DNA of 64,000 nucleotides from assembly GCA_951813855.1 (NCBI GenBank), contig OX638380.1:3488876-3552875 (forward strand), in the 5' to 3' direction. This DNA comes from an uncultured Verrucomicrobiae bacterium. Lineage in GTDB: Bacteria; Verrucomicrobiota; Verrucomicrobiia; Limisphaerales; AAA164-E04. The notes beneath the pieces are model-generated. The model was given only the letters and a program-made list of their open reading frames with translations, had not been told where the DNA came from and made no database searches. Both the position numbers and the translations under genes were made by a program. Shown here piece by piece: positions 44,272 to 54,185 of the stretch; position 1 is the stretch's first letter; the number at the start of each line of letters is the position of its first letter.

Positions 44272-45708
44272 TTACACGTTGGCCGGCACGACGAACGGCT
44301 CCCGGTAGAATCGGGAAAGCAGCAAATCGGCCGGGGTGTTGCCGATGAATTTTTCCGTCTGGGGGTTCAACTGCAATTTCGGCCCCAATTGATAGGTGGA
44401 TTTCAGGGGGTCCAATCCCAAGGCGCGGGAATTATCGAGAACCATGCGCAACGAATCGGTGATGACTTCGGATTCGCCGAGTGCGGTGGTCTGATGATTG
44501 AAGGGATAGTCCCAACCCAGACGGTAGGAGATGTTGCCGAGATGGCAGAGGGCGCTGGAATAGTGGCCCTCCAGGATATCGGCGTGTTGTTGTCTTCGGT
44601 TGCGGCTCCGGACCGCATGAATGAAATTCTCGAAGATATTGCCTTGGTCGAGGTGATATTCCACGTCGCCCAAATCTTCCCCGGAACCTTGGTTGTTCTC
44701 GTAAAATTTCCCGCCGCGGATAACTCCGGCCTCCAAGTAGAATTCGTTGCCCACGATGCGCGGAAAGTCGTTCATTTTTCCGACCAATCCCCGGGTTTCG
44801 AACACGAGTTTGGTTTCGCCGTAATCGAAAACGGCCAGCTGCATATTGGGCGTCTGGCCTTGGTCGGCGTAATTGGGCCCGTCGACATAGCGGCCTCCCA
44901 TGGCCACCACCGATTTGGGCAGCGTGGCTCCCTTGATGGCCCAACGGGCGATGTCCATCTCGTGGACGCCCTGGTTGCCCATGTCGCCGTTGCCGAAATC
45001 CCAGAACCAGTGCCAATTGTAATGAACCAGATTGCGGTGAAAGGGTTGTTCCGGAGCCGGGCCGAGCCAGAGATTGAAATCGACGTTGCCGGGCACTTCT
45101 TCGTAGGGCTTGAATCCGATGCTCCACCGGGGTTTGCAGCAATAACCCTTGGAAACCAACAATTTGCCGTACTTGCCGCTTTGAGCCGCCGCGATTTCCT
45201 TCGCCTTGCTGCCGCTGGCCCGGCTTTGAGTGCCGTGTTGCACGATGCGGTCGTACTTGCGCGAAGCAGCCACGCATTGACGCCCTTCGAAGACGTTGTG
45301 GCTGCAAGGTTTTTCCACGTAGACGTCCTTGCCGGCCTGGCAGGCCCAGACGGTCATCAGCGAATGCCAGTGATTCGGAGTGGCGATGGCGACCGCGTCG
45401 ATGCTCTTGTCTTCCAGCAGTTTGCGGTAATCGGTGTAGGTGGTGACTTGGTAGTCGTTGTCTTTTTGCAAATCCGAAACCCGGCGGCGGGTCACGTAGT
45501 CGTCGATGTCGCACAGCGCGGTGACCCGGACCCCGGGAATGTTCTGGAATCCTCCGATGTGCGAGCCGCCGCGGCCGTTGAGTCCGATCACGGCTACCCG
45601 GATATCATCGTTGGCGCCCAGGACTCGGGAGTGAGGTTGAGCCAGAGCGAGGCCGATTCCGGCCCCGATCGTGCTTTTGACGAAATGACGGCGATTGATT
45701 TCTTTCAT
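44272..45708 (-). CDS. Tat-exported Gfo/Idh/MocA family oxidoreductase
   Basis: 478 residues. N-terminal twin-arginine signal (NRRHFVKSTIGAGIGLALA). The Rossmann domain reads VAVIGLNGRGGSHIGGF, ALCDID, ATPNHWHSLMTVWACQAGKDVYVEKPCSHN (the EKP lysine), followed by the C-terminal alpha/beta domain with the catalytic-region His in GDMGNQGVHEMDIARWA. In PVC bacteria these Tat-exported enzymes act on sugars or inositols in the periplasm with tightly bound NAD(P). SDR and DUF1080 proteins in the window fit carbohydrate oxidation. Confidence 0.92.
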   Translation of the reverse strand: MKEINRRHFVKSTIGAGIGLALAQPHSRVLGANDDIRVAVIGLNGRGGSHIGGFQNIPGVRVTALCDIDDYVTRRRVSDLQKDNDYQVTTYTDYRKLLEDKSIDAVAIATPNHWHSLMTVWACQAGKDVYVEKPCSHNVFEGRQCVAASRKYDRIVQHGTQSRASGSKAKEIAAAQSGKYGKLLVSKGYCCKPRWSIGFKPYEEVPGNVDFNLWLGPAPEQPFHRNLVHYNWHWFWDFGNGDMGNQGVHEMDIARWAIKGATLPKSVVAMGGRYVDGPNYADQGQTPNMQLAVFDYGETKLVFETRGLVGKMNDFPRIVGNEFYLEAGVIRGGKFYENNQGSGEDLGDVEYHLDQGNIFENFIHAVRSRNRRQQHADILEGHYSSALCHLGNISYRLGWDYPFNHQTTALGESEVITDSLRMVLDNSRALGLDPLKSTYQLGPKLQLNPQTEKFIGNTPADLLLSRFYREPFVVPANV

Positions 45709-45971
45709 GGCGTTATCGACGCGGGATGACCAAGGGCTACGATGCGTACTTTTAGCCGAGGCATGCCGAACGGTTCAAGGCAAAACCTAGCTCCGAAAAG
45801 CGGCGTTTCAGGCGTGGCCGGAACGTCGAACGAACCCGGGCGCCGAAACGGAAAACGATCTTCAACCGGTGAAGGGACGGGAGCCGCCGGGAAAGTTGAG
45901 TGTCGCGCTCGTCGGAACCGCTGGCCTGAGCGGTCGAGAACGTCGCTGCGCCGCTGAATAAAACGGTTCGG

Positions 45972-48900
45972 TTACGGCCGGGGATAGAGCAGGAAGAACA
46001 ACTGATCTCGATTCGGGGCCAGCACGATGCGGCTGTCGCCGGGGGCAAGGTAGGGTTTCCAGACGCCTGCAACCGTCTCGGTGGCGTAGAGAGCGTAGTC
46101 GGGACGCATGGCCGGCCATGCCAGAACGAGTCCGCGATCGTTCCGAGCGATGGTCAATTCGGGAGCGGCGAGCCGGGGTTTGAGGAATTCGTTAAGATAG
46201 TCGTGCCGCCGTTGAATATGCCGCATCAGGGCGGTGACGGCGCCGTCGCCGAAACCACGCAACGCTGCGGCTTCCTGCACTACCGGCAACACCTGTTCGG
46301 AAGCGAAAACCGTATTGTTGAGGTAATGGAACATGGTCAGGAACTCCGGTTCGTAGGCGCGGATGAACGTATCCTTGAAAAAGTTCCACCAGCCGTTGCG
46401 GTTACCGATGTCGTTCCGGTTCGCGCCCCGGTAGGGATGGGCGTCGTATTTGCTGTAATCGCCTCCTAGCGAGCGGTCCAGATCCCAAGGCAACAGGCAC
46501 CATTTGCCGTCCTCGGCTTTGCGATACAGAAAATAGTTCTGCCACATATCGTCGAAAGTCCCGACGTAATTGATCGTGCAGATATAGCGCAGCGTCAGGT
46601 CCACGTCGAAATTCTCGGCTAACCAGGCTCGCTGAAATTCGAGATTCCGGCGCCGGGCCGTTCGCAATCCTTCGATCAAGGCTTCCGGGCCGTCGATCAC
46701 GCCGTCGCCCGTCCGGTTTTTCCAGTTGAGGGTTTTCCGATTGTAGGTGAATTCGTAGCGCTCTTCTTGGGTGTAACCGTTGCGCTCGCCCCGGATCGTC
46801 CGGCCGTCGCCCCAAGACCAAGGGCCTTCGTTGCCGGTGTACCCCTGCGATTTGAAGAGGTCGCCTACTTCGTCGAACCAGCGGTCGACCAGATCGCGCC
46901 CCGGCCGTTCGATGAGAAACGCGTCGGAATTGTACCGGCAGCCGTTGACGCTGAGATTCATCCATCCGGTTTGCGGCGCCGGGATGCCCGCTTTTTCGAA
47001 CAGCCGCCAGGAAATGTGCTGAGGCCAACCGGATTGCTTCTGCAGAATAATGGTGTCCATGCCCCGGTGCTTGCGGTAGGAGGGGAATTCGATGCGCCAA
47101 CTGCGAACCAACGCTCGGCCGTCGCTCCGGTGAGAATTGCAATCGAAATCAATCGTGCTGCCGTTTCGCCGATTGGATCGGCTGCCTTGGTGGCGAACCA
47201 TGACGTCGTGCACGATATTATCGGCGACGAAAACCGCCGGCGTTTCCAGGTTCCACAACGGATTGGCCGTGTGTCCGCCGATCGTCCGTCCGTTCTGGAT
47301 GGCGTCATGAAGCCGGCGCCAGTTAGCGGAGGATACGAAGAGGTGGCCGGTATCGGCCAAACGTCCGGAATCGACTTGGGGATCGACAAAATACGCATGC
47401 CATTCGAAGGCGTCGAGGTCGGGATTAGGCGAGGGATAGGGATTTCGAGAGTGTTCCGCCACGAGACGATAACGGACGATGGAATTAGCCGGGTAAGCGG
47501 GAAGGGTGACGGTCCACCGATCTGGTGCCGCCTTGGCCCCCGGCACAGGAATTTCCCGGGTCAGGTACAAGGTGGTCAGGTGTTTGCTTTCCGATTCCGG
47601 GTCGTCGACCCAGTATTCGACTCTTACCGCGTCTGGAGGATGGCCCGAATATTCGGCTATGAGTTTCGGTTCGACATCGGCGACTACGACCGCTGGTTCG
47701 GTCGTTATCGATAGCGGCAGGAATCGCGGTTCGCAGAAGGTCTTTATGCGTCCGGAGTGCCCCGGATCGGGGTCGAGGTTAGTTGTCCATCGGTTCACTT
47801 CGGCGTAGCGGTCATCGATCACCAATCGTTTCAGGGATACGTCACGATAGGGTGGTTTCGCCTGTCCGTCGGCGATTGATGGCCAGGGAAAATCGTCGTC
47901 GTAGATAACTTGATCCGCTATCTGGCCTTGAGCGTCGAGGAGCGTGATTTCGCCGCCGCCGTTAGAAAGATCACCGGTGTAGGGACCGTAAACCGTCGCC
48001 GGGTCCAACGAGTAGTGTTCGATCACCCAATCCGGCGAAAAGGCGACGATCAGGGATTTGTTCCGGGACGAACGGGCTGGCAAAATCGTATCGGGAGGAA
48101 ATCGGTAATTGACGTCGCCGACGATACTCCAACCACTCAAATCGCTGTCCCCGTGGATACTATTGTGGGTTATTTCGATAAATTCGCTCAGACGCTCGTC
48201 TCGGGTTCGATCGGGGGAATGATAAACGAATTCGGTGATGAGGGCTCTGGTTTCATCCGGCGGTTCGCAGTCTGGCAACCGGTTGGGCAACCCGGGCGAA
48301 GGCGAGTCCAACGGAGAAGCCGTCCAGGATTCGGAGAGGAAAGAGGGGGTGTCGAAGCAGTGACGTTCCAGAGAGGAACCCAAACCGTCAGGAGCCGTCG
48401 GCCAAGGGACTTCGTCATCGTAAGTTAGCGAGTCGATAATGACGCCACTGCCGTCCAGCAGGCTGACGGTTTCTCCCCCATGGCTGAGGTTGCCGACATA
48501 ATCGCCCAGCAGGGAATTCGCCGGCAGATCGTACTGTGCGGCCAGCCGGTCGACGTCGGCGGCGATCAAGTAATGCCGTTCCGGTTCCAACACGGTATCG
48601 GAGTCGAATCGAAACCGGACGCCGTCCCCATGCCAATCGCTCGCATCGATCGGCTGATTGCCGTTGACGCGAAGTTCCAGGTATTCGAGAGCCCTTTCTC
48701 GGGGGTCGTGATACATCAATTCGGTGAACTGCACGGCTGGCTGAGAGTGACGGTTGTTAGCCTTTTTCGGGGTGGCTCGATCGCTGTAATACCAGGAGTC
48801 GCCGCCGTCCGGGTAGCGACCGATGCTGGTGTCGGAAATCTGAGAGCCGTAGGCGAAAGAACTGGCCACGAACGATCGGTCCGGAGCGGTAAGAAAGATC

Positions 48901-50309
48901 TGGTCGCCGCCGGCGCTGAGTCCGAACCCCAGATCGGATTGGGAAAAAACCAGAAACTGTCGGGGGGCGATGACGGTTTGCCGGGGGATCCGGTAGCGGT
49001 CCAGTCGATCGGCTCGGTCCGATAACCACATCCCTCCCAGATCAATCGGCCGGTCGGTGGGATTGTACAGTTCGACGAAATCCTCTGCGGTATCGCTGTC
49101 GACCTGAACTTCGTTGATGACAATCTTGCGGAGCTGAGAATCGTTGGCGGCGTCCGTAGTCAGATCCAGTCTGGGGAACAGGACAAAATCGGAACTGCTG
49201 GCCAATCCGGCATTGTGGCCTTGAATGGCCAGAACATTAAAACCGACAGTCAATAAGTCCGACTTTTCGGACAAGTCGATGAATCGGGGAGCGTAATCCT
49301 GAGCCGCAGAAGAAGCTTGATCGAAGGCTGGCGGATTACCTTCGACGTTTTCCGAATCGATTCGGATGCCATTCAGATAGGCGACGTAGGCGTCGTCGTA
49401 ATGCATTTCCAGAACGAGCGATCGAAAAGCGTCCAGGTCCCGTTGGGTTACTTCGAATTCCAAGCGCACGTAAAGCGAGAGGTAGTCGTTTCGCATGTCG
49501 TGAAGCAGGGTGGCGACGCCGTTCAATTCCTCCGGATTATTGCTGTACCCGAATCCGTTCCTTCCGCTCACCCAATCCCGGTCAGGTTGGAAGTCGAGCC
49601 GGGTCCAGCGAGTCGAGCCGTCGGCGGGTTCCGAATATCCCTTGAAGTATCTGCCTCGAGTGCCTTCACCGATCAGGTGGCGCGTGAGCCCGGCGTTGAT
49701 TTCGGGATCGGCCTGCCCGGGGGATCCGCCCGGATAATGACTGGCTTTCCAATTCGAACCCCGTTCCTGGTTGTCGCGGGATGGCTTGAAAACCAGAGAA
49801 TGACCGGTGCCGTTGGCAGCTGCGGGCCAGGTTCCTCGGAAGCCGTACCGCAGTTCGAGAGCCTCGTTACCGAAGGTGTCAACCAATCGCAAACGTTCCC
49901 CGCCGTTGCTGAGCCGTCCCTCGTAGCCTCCCAGCAGTTGGTCTTCGGCCACGGTGGTGGCGAAAACTGCCGGATCTTTGGCGAGCACCAGGTATTCTCC
50001 GGGGAAGAGGAAAGCGGCTTCGGGAAATTGATAGGAGACGCCCCGATCGAAACGAAATCCGGTTAGGTCGATTACGGTGTCGCCGTGGTTGAACAGTTCC
50101 AGGAATTCGCCACGTTCGTCGTTTTCGGCGACTGGGGACGCCACCGGATGGTACATGATCTCGGTGATCTTCAGATCGATTTCGGAACTGTCGAGCGCAA
50201 CGATCGAGGAGAGTGCGAAGAGCGACGAGAGAACGGCGACGGCGGTCGCTCGGCAGCGGCGTCCGGATCGGCGGTGGAGTTTGGCTTTTTTGCTGTTTCG
50301 GTATTTCAT
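45972..50309 (-). CDS. Giant secreted lamin-tail-domain / CotH-kinase protein
   Basis: 1445 residues from ATG 50309 with a basic n-region and signal peptide (RATAVAVLSSLFALSS). Four lamin-tail (LTD) modules are recognisable by I-T-E-[IF]-M-Y-H-P and FLELFNHGDTVIDLTGF, FVELYNPTDRPIDLGG, YLELRVNGNQPIDAS and FIEITHN, each followed by FPEA, LVLA or LSNGG motifs. A CotH domain fills residues ~1080-1330, with DTIILQKQ, YNSDAFLIERPG and LPWDLDRSLGGDY. CotH proteins are atypical kinases that phosphorylate coat or surface proteins. Large surface proteins with this layout are frequent in PVC bacteria. VTC/DUF4956 genes 10 kb away often accompany CotH genes. Confidence 0.88.
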   Translation of the reverse strand: MKYRNSKKAKLHRRSGRRCRATAVAVLSSLFALSSIVALDSSEIDLKITEIMYHPVASPVAENDERGEFLELFNHGDTVIDLTGFRFDRGVSYQFPEAAFLFPGEYLVLAKDPAVFATTVAEDQLLGGYEGRLSNGGERLRLVDTFGNEALELRYGFRGTWPAAANGTGHSLVFKPSRDNQERGSNWKASHYPGGSPGQADPEINAGLTRHLIGEGTRGRYFKGYSEPADGSTRWTRLDFQPDRDWVSGRNGFGYSNNPEELNGVATLLHDMRNDYLSLYVRLEFEVTQRDLDAFRSLVLEMHYDDAYVAYLNGIRIDSENVEGNPPAFDQASSAAQDYAPRFIDLSEKSDLLTVGFNVLAIQGHNAGLASSSDFVLFPRLDLTTDAANDSQLRKIVINEVQVDSDTAEDFVELYNPTDRPIDLGGMWLSDRADRLDRYRIPRQTVIAPRQFLVFSQSDLGFGLSAGGDQIFLTAPDRSFVASSFAYGSQISDTSIGRYPDGGDSWYYSDRATPKKANNRHSQPAVQFTELMYHDPRERALEYLELRVNGNQPIDASDWHGDGVRFRFDSDTVLEPERHYLIAADVDRLAAQYDLPANSLLGDYVGNLSHGGETVSLLDGSGVIIDSLTYDDEVPWPTAPDGLGSSLERHCFDTPSFLSESWTASPLDSPSPGLPNRLPDCEPPDETRALITEFVYHSPDRTRDERLSEFIEITHNSIHGDSDLSGWSIVGDVNYRFPPDTILPARSSRNKSLIVAFSPDWVIEHYSLDPATVYGPYTGDLSNGGGEITLLDAQGQIADQVIYDDDFPWPSIADGQAKPPYRDVSLKRLVIDDRYAEVNRWTTNLDPDPGHSGRIKTFCEPRFLPLSITTEPAVVVADVEPKLIAEYSGHPPDAVRVEYWVDDPESESKHLTTLYLTREIPVPGAKAAPDRWTVTLPAYPANSIVRYRLVAEHSRNPYPSPNPDLDAFEWHAYFVDPQVDSGRLADTGHLFVSSANWRRLHDAIQNGRTIGGHTANPLWNLETPAVFVADNIVHDVMVRHQGSRSNRRNGSTIDFDCNSHRSDGRALVRSWRIEFPSYRKHRGMDTIILQKQSGWPQHISWRLFEKAGIPAPQTGWMNLSVNGCRYNSDAFLIERPGRDLVDRWFDEVGDLFKSQGYTGNEGPWSWGDGRTIRGERNGYTQEERYEFTYNRKTLNWKNRTGDGVIDGPEALIEGLRTARRRNLEFQRAWLAENFDVDLTLRYICTINYVGTFDDMWQNYFLYRKAEDGKWCLLPWDLDRSLGGDYSKYDAHPYRGANRNDIGNRNGWWNFFKDTFIRAYEPEFLTMFHYLNNTVFASEQVLPVVQEAAALRGFGDGAVTALMRHIQRRHDYLNEFLKPRLAAPELTIARNDRGLVLAWPAMRPDYALYATETVAGVWKPYLAPGDSRIVLAPNRDQLFFLLYPRP

Positions 50310-50880
50310 GTCCTTACGAACTACGGGAGCAAGTTTCGGGCCAAGCGGTCCTTTGTCTCGCAAAAAGGCCGGAGCTGCGCTCGCCAAGCGCGTTTTTCGG
50401 GCTGGTGCCTTGCTCCACGGTCGTATTTCGTTTCGTGGTTTCGAATCGGATTTGACGAACGAATGCGAGGCTCCCGGTTCCAAGGGACCGTTGCCGCGCT
50501 GCGGCTCGTTGTCAATCGAGGGTTTTTCGTCGGCGCCGAAGCGGCCAATCGGAGGGCAGGGACAGGCGAATCGCAGGCGGCGCCGGTTCGATCTTTCGAA
50601 CGGATGGGGGCATCAATCGGGCCCGAAATCGATTTTGGGAAAAGCGATTCGAACGGTCGTCGGAACGGTTGCAGGATCGGAAACAGGGGGTTCTGAATTT
50701 GACGATGATGGAAACCAGGTTTCGAACCGGTCCAGATTTACGGCGGAGATTAACCTGTTCTCCGTTTCGTAACCTTTTGAGCCGGGAATTCGTCTGTCCC
50801 TCCCGTGGCGCGCCGTGATCGAGCGGATGGCGCCGTTCCGTTGGAGAGCAACGGAGAGGACTTCATCAAGGAATAAGATC
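50310..50880. other. Divergent intergenic region between CotH giant and EF-hand gene
   Basis: Frames here are arginine-rich and lack motifs. The stretch should contain two divergent promoters. A ribosome site AGGAATAAGATC precedes ATG 50881. No repeat or RNA gene was noted. Confidence 0.4.
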
Positions 50881-51498
50881 ATGCAAACCAGATTGATTCT
50901 GATCGCAATGTCGTTGCTATTAGCCGTTGGCTCGGCAATGGCTCAACAACCCCAAGAGGATAATCGCAGGGGAGAGGGAGGAAGATTCGGCCCTCCCGAC
51001 GGTTCCGGCGGTCGCGGTGGATTCGGCGGCCCGGGCGATCGCGGCGGCCCTGGCGGTCGCGGTGGATTCGGCGGTCGCGGCGGGTTCGGCGGTTTCGAAA
51101 TGCCCAACCTCTTGATGATGGCTCTGGATGCCAACAAAGACGGCGCCTTGTCTACCGAGGAAATGGCTAACGCTACTGCCTCGTTGAAAAAATTGGACAA
51201 AGACGAGGACGGTATCCTCAGCCAAGAGGAATTGCGTGTCACGCGTGAGCAGGCGTTCGTCTACGGGTTTATGCGTTTTGACCGCAACAACGATCAAAAG
51301 GTTGACGGTACGGAATTGCCTGTTCAAATGGCGACAATGCTGGACCGTGGAGATACCAACGGCGATAAAGCGTTGGACAAAGCGGAATTGGAAGCCATGG
51401 CTCAGACTTTTCAGGGTCGAGAACGGGGAGGCGACCGTCAACGGGGAGGACGAGATCAAGGGCAGCGAACGCCAAGGCGTCCGGTTCCCGTGCAGTAA
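50881..51498 (+). CDS. Secreted EF-hand calcium-binding protein
   Basis: 205 residues with a signal peptide (LILIAMSLLLAVGSAMA). A Gly/Arg-rich low-complexity stretch follows (residues ~25-75, GGRGGFGG type). Four 12-residue EF loops are visible: DANKDGALSTEE, DKDEDGILSQEE, DRNNDQKVDGTE and DTNGDKALDKAE. The end is again Arg/Gly-rich. Small exported calsymin-like proteins of this kind are widespread in Planctomycetes and Verrucomicrobia and probably bind Ca2+ at the cell surface. A good terminator follows (51522-51551). Confidence 0.88.
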   Translation: MQTRLILIAMSLLLAVGSAMAQQPQEDNRRGEGGRFGPPDGSGGRGGFGGPGDRGGPGGRGGFGGRGGFGGFEMPNLLMMALDANKDGALSTEEMANATASLKKLDKDEDGILSQEELRVTREQAFVYGFMRFDRNNDQKVDGTELPVQMATMLDRGDTNGDKALDKAELEAMAQTFQGRERGGDRQRGGRDQGQRTPRRPVPVQ

Positions 51499-51521
51499 AG
51501 CTATTATATTCTGGAACGTTT

Positions 51522-51551
51522 GAGGATGCGGTCGAATGCGGCTGCATCCTC
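51522..51551 (+). terminator. Intrinsic terminator after the EF-hand gene
   Basis: GAGGATGC (51522-51529) and GCATCCTC (51544-51551) form an 8-bp perfect stem around 14 bases, followed by TTTGATTTT. It lies 24 bases after the stop. Confidence 0.7.
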
Positions 51552-52219
51552 TTTGATTTTAAATGGAAGCATATTGACAATACCTCTAGCTCTTTTCGGT
51601 GCGGAAACGACTGTTGCAATGCAGGCAATTGATTTTTTGAGCGATAACAAGGGGTTTTTCTAAGATTTTTGAAAGTTCGGTAGGCTTGTCAGGAAAAGCC
51701 TCGATCCTGGGATAGGTTGGCGTTTGTCTGAGTTTCCAGACCAAAAGGCCATTGAGATTCGGGCTCTTGGCGTTCGTTCGGGTTTGTTTCGAGAGACATC
51801 CTGCCGATCGTTTATGGCGTACTGGTGTCCGGATAATTATTTCGATTAATCGATTTACGGGAGGCTGTCGGAAATCAAATCCTCTTCGACGGTGCGATCG
51901 AATGGATTAGGGTGGAAAAGCGAGACGCCTCGACTTTTCTCCGACGGAACCGTGGCATGGCCGATCGTTCGATTGTGTCGACGCGCCCCGATCGGTTTTA
52001 GTATCCGACAGCGTTTTCTCGTTCGTCAGGGTTTCCCGAGCGAGATGAAAACGATCGTCCGGGCTGTTTCGACCCTGCTCGTGGGCGACTTCCACCGCGT
52101 CGTTTTTTCGTTCGAGCTGGGCGGTTTGCTGCTGGATTTTTTCGCCGCTATCTAGGAATGATAGAACCGACGGTCGATATTCTGGGATGCTTGGTCGGAT
52201 AAACGAATCGGCATGAGTC
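51552..52219. other. Gene-free spacer upstream of thrS
   Basis: No supported gene. I looked for a T-box (specifier loop and antiterminator) and for thrS-mimicking stem-loops and could not identify one. The promoter for thrS must lie here. Confidence 0.4.
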
Positions 52220-54046
52220 ATGGATCAAAATAAGCGACAACTAGAGCGCAAGAGTTTGGAAGAAAGGGGGCAAATGTCTTCCCTGGAACGGTTGCGGCAT
52301 TCCTGCGCCCACGTGTTGGCCACCGCGGTTCTGAGGATCTGGCCGAACGCGAAATTGGATATCGGGCCACCTACGAGCGAAGGATTCTATTACGATTTCG
52401 ACTTGGCGGATCATCGATTTTCTCCCGAAGACTTCGAACGAATCGAAAGGGAGATGCGGAAAGTCACGAAGGAAAATCAGGTCTTCGAACGGATCGTCAA
52501 AACTCGCCAGGAAGCGATCGATCATTTCTCCGCTGCCGATCAGCGATTCAAGTTGGAGCGCATCACCGATATTCCCGAGGGGGAGGAGATTACCTTCTAT
52601 CGCAACGGAGAGTTCGTGGACCTCTGCGCCGGTCCGCACGTCATGCGCACCGGCAACGTCAAGGTCTTCAAATTGCTGAAGGTGGCTTCCGCCTATTTTC
52701 GGGGCGACGAGAACAATCTGCAATTGCAACGAATCTACGGTACGGCCTTTCCCTCCAAAACCGAACTGAAAACCTGGCTGGAAACTCAGGAAGAAGCCAA
52801 GCGTCGCGACCATCGGAAGATCGGCCGGGAGATGGAACTTTTCGCCTTTGACGACGACGTCGGTCCCGGCCTGCCGTTGTGGTTGCCCCGGGGAGCCGTG
52901 CTGGTCGAAGAATTGGAGAAGCTCGCCCGGGAAACCGAGTTCGCCGCCGGTTATCAACGAGTGCGCACTCCGCATTTGGCGAAGGAAGCCTTGTATCAGA
53001 CCTCCGGGCATTTGCCGTACTACGCCGAGAGCATGTTTCCGCCTATGGAGGTCAGCGAAGGCGAAAACGAGGGCCAGAAGGACGTTCGCAATCGTTATTA
53101 TCTGAAAGCGATGAATTGCCCTCATCACCACAAGATCTTCGCGGCCGTTCCCCGAAGCTACCGGGATCTCCCGTTGCGCCTGGCCGAGTACGGCACTTGC
53201 TATCGCTACGAACAGTCGGGGGAACTGATGGGTTTGATGCGGGTGCGTTCCATGCAGATGAACGACGCGCATATCTACTGTTCGCCGGAACAGTTCGCCG
53301 AGGAGTTCCGGGCGGTCAACGAGATGTACCTCAAATACTTCGAAATCTTCGGATTCGGCGAATATCAGATGCGATTCAGCACCCACGATCCGGCGAAACT
53401 GGGGGAAAAATACGTCGACGAACCGGAGCTGTGGAACCGAACCGAAGAGATGGCCCGGGAAGTGCTGATTTCCTCCGGCATTCGGTTTGTCGAGATTCCC
53501 GACGAAGCGGCTTTTTACGGTCCCAAGATCGATGTTCAGGTCTGGAGCATTTCCGGGCGAGAGTTCACCATCGCCACCAATCAGGTGGATTTCGCCGTCC
53601 CTCCGCGATTCAAGTTGAGCTACAAACAAGCGGACAATACCTGGGCGACGCCTCTCTGCATTCATCGGGCGCCGCTGGGCACTCACGAGCGGTTCATCGC
53701 CTTTCTGATCGAGCATTACGCGGGCAATTTTCCCCTTTGGCTGGCGCCGGAACAGGTCCGAGTGCTGCCGATCGGCGAAGACCCTTTGCCCTTCGCCCGG
53801 GAGATTCATTCGGCGTTGCGGCAAAACGGCATTCGAGCCGAAATCGATGCCGGAAGAGATAAGATCAACGGAAAAATCCAGCACGCGGAACGCGCCAAGG
53901 TGCATACCATGTTGATCGTCGGCAAGCGGGAAGCGCAACAGGGAACGGTGTCGGTTCGGATCCATGGCCAAGGAGCTCGAGGAGCGAAGGACTGGCAGGA
54001 ATATCTAGTCAATCTCCGGGAAGATATCCGTCTTAGACGACCGTGA
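52220..54046 (+). CDS. thrS: Threonyl-tRNA synthetase (without TGS domain)
   Basis: 608 residues. The protein enters the editing (N2) domain almost at once (SLERLRHSCAHVLA with HxxxH-like His, then SEGFYYDFDL), so the ~60-residue N-terminal TGS domain found in E. coli ThrRS is absent. The catalytic domain has class II motifs and the zinc ligands Cys in AMNCPHHHK, His in NDAHIYC, and His in PLGTHERF. The anticodon-binding domain is intact (VRVLPIGEDPLPFA, INGKIQHAERAKVHTMLIVGKREAQ). It charges tRNA-Thr in the cytoplasm. ATG 52220 is the first reasonable start; no TGS sequence is seen upstream. A small 6-bp hairpin (54059-54078) with TTTGATC follows and could be a weak terminator. Confidence 0.96.
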   Translation: MDQNKRQLERKSLEERGQMSSLERLRHSCAHVLATAVLRIWPNAKLDIGPPTSEGFYYDFDLADHRFSPEDFERIEREMRKVTKENQVFERIVKTRQEAIDHFSAADQRFKLERITDIPEGEEITFYRNGEFVDLCAGPHVMRTGNVKVFKLLKVASAYFRGDENNLQLQRIYGTAFPSKTELKTWLETQEEAKRRDHRKIGREMELFAFDDDVGPGLPLWLPRGAVLVEELEKLARETEFAAGYQRVRTPHLAKEALYQTSGHLPYYAESMFPPMEVSEGENEGQKDVRNRYYLKAMNCPHHHKIFAAVPRSYRDLPLRLAEYGTCYRYEQSGELMGLMRVRSMQMNDAHIYCSPEQFAEEFRAVNEMYLKYFEIFGFGEYQMRFSTHDPAKLGEKYVDEPELWNRTEEMAREVLISSGIRFVEIPDEAAFYGPKIDVQVWSISGREFTIATNQVDFAVPPRFKLSYKQADNTWATPLCIHRAPLGTHERFIAFLIEHYAGNFPLWLAPEQVRVLPIGEDPLPFAREIHSALRQNGIRAEIDAGRDKINGKIQHAERAKVHTMLIVGKREAQQGTVSVRIHGQGARGAKDWQEYLVNLREDIRLRRP

Positions 54047-54185
54047 TTCGACTTTTCCGACGTTTGATCGAGAACGTCTTTGATCTTGAATTGTGATCGG
54101 CAACGGACATACTTCTACCGATCCGTTGTCGGCTTATCCGGACGGATCCCGGCGGCAGAAAAGAGCTGTGGAATGATTTGCTGAT

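Noticed and set aside
50994..51110. Gly/Arg-rich GGC repeat stretch in the EF-hand gene
   Set aside because: Low-complexity coding sequence with mixed codons; not a homopolymer or phase-variation tract.
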